A stretch of 64,000 nucleotides of DNA. Origin: Arthrobacter sp. 260 (GTDB lineage Bacteria; Actinomycetota; Actinomycetes; Actinomycetales; Micrococcaceae). Made by a program: the position numbers and the translations under genes. Within the stretch, counting starts at the first letter, position 1. Each line of letters starts with the position of its first letter. The stretch covers positions 173,663 through 237,662 of the forward strand of contig NZ_JABFOE010000005.1 in the NCBI RefSeq assembly GCF_013116745.1, read 5' to 3'. A model generated the notes under the pieces. The model did not search any database, was not told where the DNA came from, and saw only the letters and a list, made by a program, of their open reading frames with translations. Shown in pieces: positions 8,687 through 15,694 of the stretch.

Positions 8687-9451
8687 ATGACATCCAGTGC
8701 CGGCCCGGTCGCCTTCTCCAACGATGGTTTTGGGGAGGCCTCCCGCATTGGGGTAGTGATGAGCCACGGCTTCACCGGATCCCCGGTCAGCCTGTTGGAA
8801 TGGGCGCGGTATCTTGCGGACCAGGGGTATGCGGTGAGGCTGCCGCTGCTTGCCGGGCACGGAACCACCTGGCAGGAGCTGGCCCGCACTCCGTGGCAGC
8901 ACTGGTACGCCAGTTATGAGGCCAGCTACCGGGAACTGGAAGAATCGACCGACGTGGTTGTCGCCGCTGGACTTTCAATGGGTGGAACCCTCGCCCTGCG
9001 GCTGGCAGCATTGCAGCCGGTGGCTGGCGTCGTCGTCGTCAATCCGGGCCTGACCATCGCCGATCCGCGGGCGCGCTACGCGGGACTGCTGAAGTACGTG
9101 ATGCGGTCGGTGCCGGCGATCGCCAACAACATCAAGAAGGAAGGTCTCGACGAGGGCGCCTACGCGCGGACCCCCGTCGCCGCCGTCGTTCAGCTCTCCA
9201 AACTGTTCCGGGAGACGGTGGCGCAACTGCCCAGCGTTACCGCCCCGACGCTGGTTTTTCGTTCATCAGTGGACCCGGTGGTACCGGAGAGCAGCATCGA
9301 GGTATTGCAACAGCGGATCGGGAGTGCTGAACTGGAGATTGTCCGTTTGGAGAACAGCTATCATGTTGCGACCATGGACCATGACGCGCAGTCAATTTTT
9401 GAACGCTCAGCGCAATTCATCCAGCACGTGACGGCAGGTAGCACCGCATGA
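8687..9451 (+). CDS. Alpha/beta-hydrolase (carboxylesterase / monoacylglycerol lipase-like)
   Basis: A 254-aa serine hydrolase. The oxyanion-hole loop SHGFTGSP is near residue 27, the nucleophile elbow is GLSMGG at about residue 98, the acidic residue is in SSVDPVVP, and the catalytic His is in NSYHVATMD near the C-terminus. This is the pattern of Est/Geobacillus-type carboxylesterases and monoglyceride lipases. It is cytoplasmic, as no signal peptide is visible. It is divergent from plsC, consistent with a role in acylglycerol turnover (inference), and overlaps the next gene by ATGA. Confidence 0.85.
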   Translation: MTSSAGPVAFSNDGFGEASRIGVVMSHGFTGSPVSLLEWARYLADQGYAVRLPLLAGHGTTWQELARTPWQHWYASYEASYRELEESTDVVVAAGLSMGGTLALRLAALQPVAGVVVVNPGLTIADPRARYAGLLKYVMRSVPAIANNIKKEGLDEGAYARTPVAAVVQLSKLFRETVAQLPSVTAPTLVFRSSVDPVVPESSIEVLQQRIGSAELEIVRLENSYHVATMDHDAQSIFERSAQFIQHVTAGSTA

Positions 9452-9939
9452 CATCCCGAGGTCAGGAACCCAACGAGTCCACCGACGATGCCGTGTGGCA
9501 GGATTTGGTGGCGCGGCTGGAGCAGACTCCCAGCGCGCCGGACAGGGCGGGCGAAGAAGCCCCAGCGCCGGCACCCGAACGTAACGCGGGTGTGGGGATG
9601 TCCGATCAGGAGCGGGTGCGCGCTCTGTTCGAGAATCAGCCCCGCCGCTCCCCCGCAGGTCCCCGCGACTACACCCCGAAGGAATCCGACGACGACGAGG
9701 ACGAGGGGTATCACCCGCCGGAGCCACCGGCTTTGGGCACGGGCGAACCGCTTCTGGTGCTCGCCTGGTTCGGTGCCGTGGGTGGACCGATCGCCCTGCT
9801 GCTCCTCGCCATGTTCTGGCGTGCAGCACCGCTCATGATGATGCTGGGAGTGTTGGCCATCTTCCTGGGCTCGGTTGCCTTCCTCATTTTCCGGCTCCCC
9901 AAGACCCGCGACTTCGACGACAACGGCGCGGAAGTCTAG
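9448..9939 (+). CDS. Hypothetical membrane protein coupled to the esterase
   Basis: A 163-aa protein I do not recognise beyond its layout. The first about 90 residues are acidic, Pro/Ala-rich and probably disordered (with SDDDEDEGYHPPEPP). Two hydrophobic helices follow at about 95-118 and 121-145, and a short charged tail ends the protein. The ATG overlaps the stop of the esterase by 4 nt (ATGA), so translation is coupled. This arrangement of an acidic N-terminus and two C-terminal helices is common in small actinobacterial membrane proteins of unknown function. Confidence 0.75.
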   Translation: MTSRGQEPNESTDDAVWQDLVARLEQTPSAPDRAGEEAPAPAPERNAGVGMSDQERVRALFENQPRRSPAGPRDYTPKESDDDEDEGYHPPEPPALGTGEPLLVLAWFGAVGGPIALLLLAMFWRAAPLMMMLGVLAIFLGSVAFLIFRLPKTRDFDDNGAEV

Positions 9940-9972
9940 CGAGGCTTTTGCCCAGATAGACCTGCGGTTCAG

Positions 9973-10860
9973 TCACCCGGGAACGTGGAGCGTTTCGGCC
10001 CGTGGGGTGGCAGAGGACTTGTCGCGCCGGCCTCCTCGTTGAGCGGCGGCTCCGGCGATCACCACCAGGGCAATCCCGATGATCTGCAGGACCCCTAGCT
10101 GCTGTTGAAGAATGATCAGCCCCAGCAACACCCCAAACGCCGGCTCGAGCGCCATCAGGGTTCCGAAAGCCGTCGGGGTCATTCGGCGCAGGGCGAGCAT
10201 TTCCAGGGCGAAGGGCAGCACCGGCAGCAGGACCGCAAGCCCCAACGCCGCAATGAGGATGCTTGGGGTGATCTGCCCGACCGCCTGGGGGATGCCGATG
10301 GTTGCCGCCGCGAGTGCCGCAATCGGCACGGTCAGTGACAGGGAGCCGATCCCGGTAAAGCGGTCGCCGATGCGCTGTGTCAGCAGAATGTAGACCGCCC
10401 ACCCGACGGCGGCCATGGCTGCGAACCCGACCCCGGTGGGATCGAACTCTCCCCGCCACGGTTGGGTCATCAGGACCACACCGAGTAGGGCGAGCGCTGG
10501 CAATAGCAGGGCGCTTCGCCGGTGGCTGCGGATCGCTGCGACGGTCAGCGGTCCAAGGAACTCGATCGCTACGGCGGTTCCCAGGTCGATGTGCTCCAGC
10601 GCTGCGAGGAACCCGACCGTCATGACACCCGTTGCAAGGCCGAGGCCGAGGATGGTGGGGACGTCCTGCCGCCGGATCGAGCGCAACGGCGGGCGGACCA
10701 GGAGGATCAGGATGATCGCTCCCATACTCAGGCGCAGCCAGGCAGTTCCCGCGGGTCCAACGGCTCCGATCATCTCGACTGACAGGGCGGAGCCGAGCTG
10801 GACGGACAGCATCGCGGTGACCGCCAGCCCCCACGGCGGGATCGGAAGTGTTCTGGTCAT
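9973..10860 (-). CDS. EamA-family (drug/metabolite superfamily) exporter, RhtA-like
   Basis: A 295-aa integral membrane protein with about ten hydrophobic helices in two EamA repeats. Signatures include SVEMIGAVGPAGTAWLRL near the start and ALEPAFGVLLGLIILQQQL in the second half, resembling the threonine/homoserine exporter RhtA/YdeD branch. The tail after the last helix is short and basic. Its ATG overlaps the upstream B3/4 gene by 4 nt, making it the last gene of a three-gene coupled operon headed by an XRE-cupin regulator. The substrate is probably an amino acid or related metabolite (inference from family and the B3/4 neighbour). Confidence 0.87.
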   Translation of the reverse strand: MTRTLPIPPWGLAVTAMLSVQLGSALSVEMIGAVGPAGTAWLRLSMGAIILILLVRPPLRSIRRQDVPTILGLGLATGVMTVGFLAALEHIDLGTAVAIEFLGPLTVAAIRSHRRSALLLPALALLGVVLMTQPWRGEFDPTGVGFAAMAAVGWAVYILLTQRIGDRFTGIGSLSLTVPIAALAAATIGIPQAVGQITPSILIAALGLAVLLPVLPFALEMLALRRMTPTAFGTLMALEPAFGVLLGLIILQQQLGVLQIIGIALVVIAGAAAQRGGRRDKSSATPRAETLHVPG

Positions 10861-11588
10861 GGCTGTTCCCGAGGGGTCTCCATGAGACGCCTGGCCACCT
10901 GCACATCGGGGCCGAGCCGTTCCAGGTGGGTGTACAAGTCGGCGGTGGCTTGGCCGAGCGCCTCGTCCGAGAGTGGAGCCAGCGCGTCGAGAATAAACAG
11001 CGCACTGGTGGTGTGGTCATGGAGCTGTGTTCGCCGTCCCTGGCGCCAGTTCCAGCGCCGGCAGGTGACTCCGGCGTCGTCGCACCACACCACTTCGCCC
11101 GGCTCCGGGTGTTCCACCGTCGCTTCTCCGCCGGTTGCGGTATCGAAGGGTTCGGTGCCGTTGGCGCGGATCAGCCGTGGGGCGCCAACGTAGCCGGCCA
11201 GGTCCTCTCCGCCCAGGGGGATCTGGTGCAGGACCGAGATCGCGTTATACATGTCAGTCAGACGGTTTACCCGGGGCAATCCGGTTGCGGCCCGGCGCAC
11301 CAGTGCCTCAAGACTGTTCCTGGTGCGCTGCGGTTTGGCGCCGAAGGCCCGGTAGGCATCGCGCCACGCTGCCACGTGCGGCACGTCCTCCACCGGTCCG
11401 GCGGCGAGGAGCTGGACCGCGAACGCTTCGGCCTTTTGCAGGAGTGCTTCGCTGACGTCGTCGCTGGGGCCCGGCACCAGACCATCGACGGCGATGAGTA
11501 CGGCCCGGTAGTCCGGGCGCAGGGCGAATACCTCGGGATCCACCCCGGCGGACTCGACCAGGTGCTGCAGCGCGCCCTGTTCACTCAT
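10857..11588 (-). CDS. Stand-alone B3/4 (PheRS-beta tRNA-binding/editing-like) domain protein
   Basis: A 243-aa protein resembling the B3/B4 domain found in the beta subunit of phenylalanyl-tRNA synthetase. The diagnostic stretch runs from AWRDAYRAFGAKPQRTRNS through LPRVNRLTDMYNAISV to the GGEDL segment near residue 135. Free B3/4 proteins are widespread; their substrates are mostly untested, though the domain edits mischarged aminoacyl-tRNA when within PheRS. ATG 11588 overlaps the regulator stop by 4 nt and the protein's own stop overlaps the exporter start by 4 nt, so the three products are probably made together. A role in handling non-cognate amino acids is inference. Confidence 0.82.
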   Translation of the reverse strand: MSEQGALQHLVESAGVDPEVFALRPDYRAVLIAVDGLVPGPSDDVSEALLQKAEAFAVQLLAAGPVEDVPHVAAWRDAYRAFGAKPQRTRNSLEALVRRAATGLPRVNRLTDMYNAISVLHQIPLGGEDLAGYVGAPRLIRANGTEPFDTATGGEATVEHPEPGEVVWCDDAGVTCRRWNWRQGRRTQLHDHTTSALFILDALAPLSDEALGQATADLYTHLERLGPDVQVARRLMETPREQP

Positions 11589-12187
11589 TGCTTGCCTCCG
11601 ATTGAATGCCCCAGCCCGACGCCAGGCTCAAAGACGGCCATGGCGAATCGGGTGGGTTCGGCTGTGTCGTTCCGGTAGGAGTGGTCAACATCCCCGGGGA
11701 AGGACAGGGCGTCTCCCGGCCCGAGCACGATTGGCTGGTCATCGACCACGACCGTGAGCGAGCCTTCCAGCACCTGTAGCAATTCCTTGGTCCCCTCAGA
11801 GTGGGGCTCGCTTGGATGGTGATCTCCGGGCACCATGACCCATTCCCAGAGTTCCACGACGTCAGGTGATTCGGTGCCCGCTACGAGAATGCCGCGCCCG
11901 CCGGCCTCCGACGTCCAGAGCGCGGCTCCCTCGCCACTCCTGGTGACGGTGACGGGTTTGGGCGCAGGCGACTCCACCAGGGCCGGAAGTCCGACCCCCA
12001 GGGCGTCGCTGATCCGCAACAGGGTCCCGACACTAGGGTTCACTGCGCCCTGTTCAACATTGATCAGCATTCGTCGGCTCACTCCTGCGGCCTCGGCCAA
12101 CTGCTCGAGTGTCAGGGAGCGAGATTGCCGCTCCTGTTTGACCCGTGCCCCGATTGCCGCTGCGAGAGCGGTGGTACTTGCATCCAT
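11585..12187 (-). CDS. XRE-family regulator with C-terminal cupin sensor
   Basis: A 200-aa one-component regulator. The helix-turn-helix lies at about residues 14-68 (LTLEQLAEAAGVSRRMLINV), and a cupin_2 fold at about 120-190 (PSEPHSEGTKELLQVLEGSL, then GDALSFPGDVDHSYRN) probably binds a small ligand. I start at ATG 12187; upstream in-frame codons to 12223 would place the coding region through the palindrome at 12197-12219, which is better explained as its operator. It heads the coupled B3/4 and exporter operon, so it most likely controls those genes and itself. Confidence 0.88.
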   Translation of the reverse strand: MDASTTALAAAIGARVKQERQSRSLTLEQLAEAAGVSRRMLINVEQGAVNPSVGTLLRISDALGVGLPALVESPAPKPVTVTRSGEGAALWTSEAGGRGILVAGTESPDVVELWEWVMVPGDHHPSEPHSEGTKELLQVLEGSLTVVVDDQPIVLGPGDALSFPGDVDHSYRNDTAEPTRFAMAVFEPGVGLGHSIGGKQ

Positions 12188-12196
12188 AAGTGCATG

Positions 12197-12219
12197 ATAC
12201 TGCACTATTAGTGCAGTAT
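12197..12219. promoter_or_regulatory. Palindromic operator at the XRE-cupin operon start
   Basis: ATACTGCAC (12197-12205) and GTGCAGTAT (12211-12219) are perfect 9-bp inverted repeats around a TATTA centre, ending 9 bp before the regulator ATG. The position fits an autoregulatory site that would block transcription or translation initiation. The GTGCAGT half-site also recurs in the repeat array just upstream. Confidence 0.65.
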
Positions 12220-12272
12220 GCATCCTGCTCGTACTTCCTTGACGGCCGGATGGCTACTGTTTGGGGCGCTTA

Positions 12273-12599
12273 GTGCAGTTGTGGCGGGTCCTCCCGATTA
12301 CGCGCCGGGTGCTTGTGCAGTTGTGGCGGGTGCGTGAATTTGCCCCGCGTTGCTTGTGCAGTTGTGGCGGGTCCTCCCGATTACGCGCCGGGCACTTGTG
12401 CAGTTGTGGCGGGTGCATGAATTTACCCCCCGCTGCTTGTGCAGTTGTGGCGGGTCCTCCCGATTACGCGCCGGGCACTTGTGCAGTTGTGGTGGGTGCA
12501 TGAATTTACCCCGCGTTGCTTGTGCAGTTGTGGCGGGTGCAGGTCGCAGGCACCCACCACAAGTGAACGAATGGTGGAGCCTACCCACCACAAGTGCAC
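12273..12599. repeat. Phased 41/42-bp compound tandem repeat array with inverted end copies
   Basis: The core GTGCAGTTGTGG(C/T)GGGT occurs seven times on the + strand, starting at 12273, 12315, 12356, 12398, 12439, 12481 and 12522, i.e. intervals of 42, 41, 42, 41, 42 and 41. Two spacer types alternate: one reads CCTCCCGATTACGCGCCGGG, the other a GCATGAATTTACCCC-like block. Two inverted copies follow at 12551-12565 and 12583-12599. The last forward copy and the first inverted copy can form a 13-bp hairpin (12528-12540 with 12550-12562, one mismatch). Periods of 41 and 42 are not both multiples of three, so no repeat protein is encoded. The array fills the gene-free stretch between the XRE operon start and the PKD-like gene stop (12188-12642). 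Confidence 0.9.
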
Positions 12600-12642
12600 A
12601 CCTTAAGATCGCGGCGGGTCCCACAGCTACTCTGCGAGCGTG

Positions 12643-13590
12643 TCAGCAGCCAACCCCGGCGGGGTTCTCTAGGCAGTTATCCGCGACACTGTGCCGCTCA
12701 CTGCGCCAGATACTCATCAGGTGCGGTTCCGACGAGACCCGGGCGAGGCCTGCCACCGGTAACCACGGCCCGCCATCAACCGAGTAGTCCCCGGCGAACA
12801 ACGTGTCCAGCTGGACGAAGTAGTCGCCAGTTTCCGTATACAGATGACTCGTGGGGGTTTCGGTATCAAACCCGTCGCCTGGGACGGCGCTTCCGGGGTT
12901 GGAGGTGGTCAGGCTTGTGCCGTCACCGTAGGACCATTCATAGGAGACCGGCCAGGCACGCAGTTCGATCTGGGCGTTCTGGAACTCGAAAGTGAATTCC
13001 TGGTCATTGGCGACGGCGTAAAGGTTGCTGTGGGCGTTCCGCAACCCAAACTGGTCTGGCTGAGAAAAGACACCCGCAGCCAGAATCGGCTGACTCTCGA
13101 ACTCAGTCAACGTGATGATGATCGGTGCTTCCCCGAGGGTTTCGGCAGTCGGTGCCACCGGTGGTTGTCCCGGGTAAAGGCACCCGCTCCGTCCCGTCGC
13201 CGTCTCAGTGGGTGGACTGGTGTTCCGGTTGACCTCAATCCACTGCACCAACATCCCGTCGGCCTGCGCATCACACTGGGCGTTCAGCTGCACACAGTAT
13301 CCGGGATCCATGAAGTCTTGAGCGCCGGCTGTGCAGACCCGCTCGTAGATGTAATCAATCCCGTCATCGGTTGGAAGGTAAGCGTTGGTAGCTCCGGCGG
13401 CTTCCCGTTTCCCTGAACCACCAGAACCACCAGTGGATTCACGGCTGACATTCTTTGCACTCACGTTGGATTCGTCAAAGGTAATGCCAGACTCGCTTTC
13501 AGCTGCGAGAGCAGGCGCCACGGAGATAGATAGAGACGAGGCAACGCCGACAAATACTGCGATCGTAATGGCTAACCAAGTTCTGCTCAT
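12643..13590 (-). CDS. Secreted protein with a C-terminal PKD-like domain
   Basis: A 315-aa exported protein with a clear signal peptide (AITIAVFVGVASSLSISVAPALA, described here only by position, residues about 7-29). A Gly/Ser-rich segment and a cysteine-containing middle region (four Cys between about residues 86 and 136) follow. A PKD-like stretch lies at about 215-275 with YEWSYGDGT and the trailing HLYTETGDYFVQL pattern. This architecture, paired with a DUF6318 lipoprotein, recurs in Arthrobacter-type genomes. It starts 6 nt after that lipoprotein's stop, so the two are co-transcribed. Function is unknown; an extracellular binding role is inferred from the PKD fold. Confidence 0.78.
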   Translation of the reverse strand: MSRTWLAITIAVFVGVASSLSISVAPALAAESESGITFDESNVSAKNVSRESTGGSGGSGKREAAGATNAYLPTDDGIDYIYERVCTAGAQDFMDPGYCVQLNAQCDAQADGMLVQWIEVNRNTSPPTETATGRSGCLYPGQPPVAPTAETLGEAPIIITLTEFESQPILAAGVFSQPDQFGLRNAHSNLYAVANDQEFTFEFQNAQIELRAWPVSYEWSYGDGTSLTTSNPGSAVPGDGFDTETPTSHLYTETGDYFVQLDTLFAGDYSVDGGPWLPVAGLARVSSEPHLMSIWRSERHSVADNCLENPAGVGC

Positions 13591-13596
13591 GCGACG

Positions 13597-14343
13597 TCAC
13601 GTTCCCTCTGGTGATCCAAAATCAAGCATGATCCACCTATTTTGTTCATAGATCGCGATTAGGACATCGATGCCTGGCTCCGAGCTTGGCGACTCTCCCA
13701 CAGCCTCACCGGACTGCGAGAACAAGGTCACCTCGCCTTGCCCCACTTCGACAAAAGAATTGATAGAACCAGCCGTGTTAAGTTCAAAATCAGTGGAAAA
13801 GGTAAGCACTTCGGCTTCTCCACCGGCTACCCAACCGCCGGAAGCGAATTGCTCTTGAACTCCCTCAACGACGTTGGCGCAGGTCCCGCATCCGCTATCA
13901 GTGATCTCGAGAAACTCAGCCCAGTCGTTGGTGATGTACCCGTAGCTAAAGAGTTCGAACCAGTACTCGGTGAACGCCTCCAGGCCTTCTACCGAGTTCT
14001 CGTCGGCGAGGGCGGGTTTCTCGGGCACCGGGATGTTGGCGGCTGGACCGTCTGACGACGCTGCGGTCGGTTCGGGCGCGGCGGGTTCAGACGGTGCAGT
14101 CGTATGTGTGGACAACGGGCTTGTGGGTTCCGGAGCCGAGGCGGAGGTCTCCCCCGCAGTGGGGCCCGGCGGCGATGCGTCGCCCTGACATCCCGTCACC
14201 AGTAACCCGAACACGATGGCAACTGCGACGGTCCGGCTGCGCGGGTGGAACAAACTACGGAGCGGGAGCAAGGTGCTGGGTTGGATCAAACTGCGGAGCG
14301 GGACCAGACGGCGGGGCGGGGACATGCTACGAGGCTGTGACAC
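13597..14343 (-). CDS. DUF6318-family lipoprotein
   Basis: A 248-aa predicted lipoprotein. The lipobox LVTGC lies after a hydrophobic stretch ending near Cys52; a Ser/Thr/Pro/Glu-rich linker to about residue 105 follows, then the conserved domain with FTEYWFELFSYGYITNDW and two Cys in SGCGTCANV. The n-region ahead of the membrane helix is unusually long and contains a duplicated block (PLRSLIQPS and PLRSLFHPR) from a roughly 26-bp direct DNA repeat near 14246-14305. I use GTG 14343; ATG at codon 7 is an alternative. It is the first gene of a pair with the PKD-like protein. Function is unknown. Confidence 0.78.
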   Translation of the reverse strand: MSQPRSMSPPRRLVPLRSLIQPSTLLPLRSLFHPRSRTVAVAIVFGLLVTGCQGDASPPGPTAGETSASAPEPTSPLSTHTTAPSEPAAPEPTAASSDGPAANIPVPEKPALADENSVEGLEAFTEYWFELFSYGYITNDWAEFLEITDSGCGTCANVVEGVQEQFASGGWVAGGEAEVLTFSTDFELNTAGSINSFVEVGQGEVTLFSQSGEAVGESPSSEPGIDVLIAIYEQNRWIMLDFGSPEGT

Positions 14344-14442
14344 TGTGACTCCCGGGGATGTGGGGCCGAGTCGAAGCTATCGAAAGACAACAGAATAGCG
14401 GAATCCGAAATTTTGCCAACAGTTATCCACAGCCCGAAAGAG

Positions 14443-15555
14443 TCAGCTCCGGGAGGTTCGCGCGCCTCTCAATCGCGGACTGAGCCGGGACAGATCCGCC
14501 GCTCCCACCAGCCCCGCGTATGGCCCCAAAGCTGCTGCCTCCACCCGGGCAGCTGGACGAAAACCCCTGCCCGTGAGGTTCCGCGCGAACGCCCGGCGGG
14601 CCGGCTCCAGCAGCAGGTCGCCCGCAGCCCCCAGACCGCCGCCCACCACGAACGTCCCAGGGTCCAGCGCCGCCGCCAGGTTGGCCATCCCCAGCCCAAG
14701 CCACTGACCGACGTCGTCCACCAGTTCCCGGCAAGCGGGATCGCCCTCGAGCGCCAGCTTGGTCACCACGGCACCGGTGATGAGCTGGGGGTCGCCGTCG
14801 ACCTCGCGCAGCAGAGCCTGCGCCACAGGCGAATTTGCCACCGCCAGTTCACGGGCCTCGCGCCCGAGTGCGTTGCCCGAAGCGTACTGCTCCCAACAGC
14901 CGCGGTTTCCGCACTCACACCTGTGCCCCTGCGGCACGATGATCTGATGCCCAAATTCTCCCGCGACGCCAAAGCGCCCACGCTCCAACGCGCCGTCCAT
15001 GATCATTGCCCCGCCAATGCCTGTCCCAAGGGTGATGCAGACCAGTCGGCTCTCCCCCTGTCCGGCGCCGAACCGCCATTCGGCCCAGGCGGCGGCATCG
15101 GCGTCGTTGACCACCGTCACGCGGCGGCGGAGGATCTGCTCCAGATTGTGGCGGAGCGGCTCGTTCCGCCAGGCCAGATGGGGGCTGAACAGTACAGTCC
15201 CGTTGGTCAGGTCCATCCAACCAGCTGCCCCAATACCGACGGACCGGATGCGGTATCCCACTGACAGTTCAGCCACCAGTTCGGCGATGACCGCTTCCAC
15301 GTGCCGCGGGTCCTGACCGGGTGTGTCCCGGCGTGCCTGCGCCAGGATGTTTCCCCGGATGTCGACGACGCCAGCCGCGACCTTGGTTCCACCAATATCG
15401 ATCCCAATGGCGAGCCCCCGCCGCAGGAAGTTCGGCGAATCAACTGGACCGGCAGCGACCCCCGGGCGACGTCGGCCCGGTCGTCCGCCCGGCCCAGGGA
15501 CGCGCGGCTGGCCCCGCGGCCGGGGCGGTGCTGCGGCGTCCGTCTGCCTGATCAT
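14443..15555 (-). CDS. glk: ROK-family glucokinase
   Basis: A sugar kinase of the ROK family, probably phosphorylating glucose with ATP (polyphosphate use is possible in Actinobacteria). The 370-aa protein has the phosphate-1 loop AIGIDIGGTKVAAGVVD near residue 49, NDADAAAWAEW, TLGTGIGGAMI, the substrate Glu-Phe-Gly-His (EFGHQ) and the zinc motif CECGNRGCWEQ. The first about 45 residues are Pro/Arg/Gly-rich and look disordered; ATG 15555 has GGGAAGAGGG upstream, so this extension seems real. It is divergent from the acyl-CoA ligase. Substrate specificity is inferred from the family. Confidence 0.87.
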   Translation of the reverse strand: MIRQTDAAAPPRPRGQPRVPGPGGRPGRRRPGVAAGPVDSPNFLRRGLAIGIDIGGTKVAAGVVDIRGNILAQARRDTPGQDPRHVEAVIAELVAELSVGYRIRSVGIGAAGWMDLTNGTVLFSPHLAWRNEPLRHNLEQILRRRVTVVNDADAAAWAEWRFGAGQGESRLVCITLGTGIGGAMIMDGALERGRFGVAGEFGHQIIVPQGHRCECGNRGCWEQYASGNALGREARELAVANSPVAQALLREVDGDPQLITGAVVTKLALEGDPACRELVDDVGQWLGLGMANLAAALDPGTFVVGGGLGAAGDLLLEPARRAFARNLTGRGFRPAARVEAAALGPYAGLVGAADLSRLSPRLRGARTSRS

Positions 15556-15694
15556 GGGTGGCCCTCTTCCCTGCGTCTGCTATTGGCGTTGCCTTACCGT
15601 TACCGATTCGTACATTACTGGAGAGTATTTACACCTGTGGAACCTATAGGCTAAAGAAATCCCGCAGGTTTTGGAGATATCAAAGGAGATAGTC

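Noticed and set aside
12273..12599. Possible CRISPR array
   Set aside because: The spacers are only two alternating, nearly identical sequences rather than unique ones, and no cas gene is nearby.
12261..12787. Open reading frames across the repeat array on both strands
   Set aside because: They arise from the repeat itself; the 41/42-bp periods shift the frame between units, there are no ribosome sites, and the peptides resemble nothing.
14423..14431. TTATCCACA, a perfect DnaA-box sequence, next to the ROK kinase gene
   Set aside because: It is a single 9-mer with no cluster of further boxes, AT-rich unwinding region or dnaA/dnaN genes nearby, so it is not evidence for an origin.
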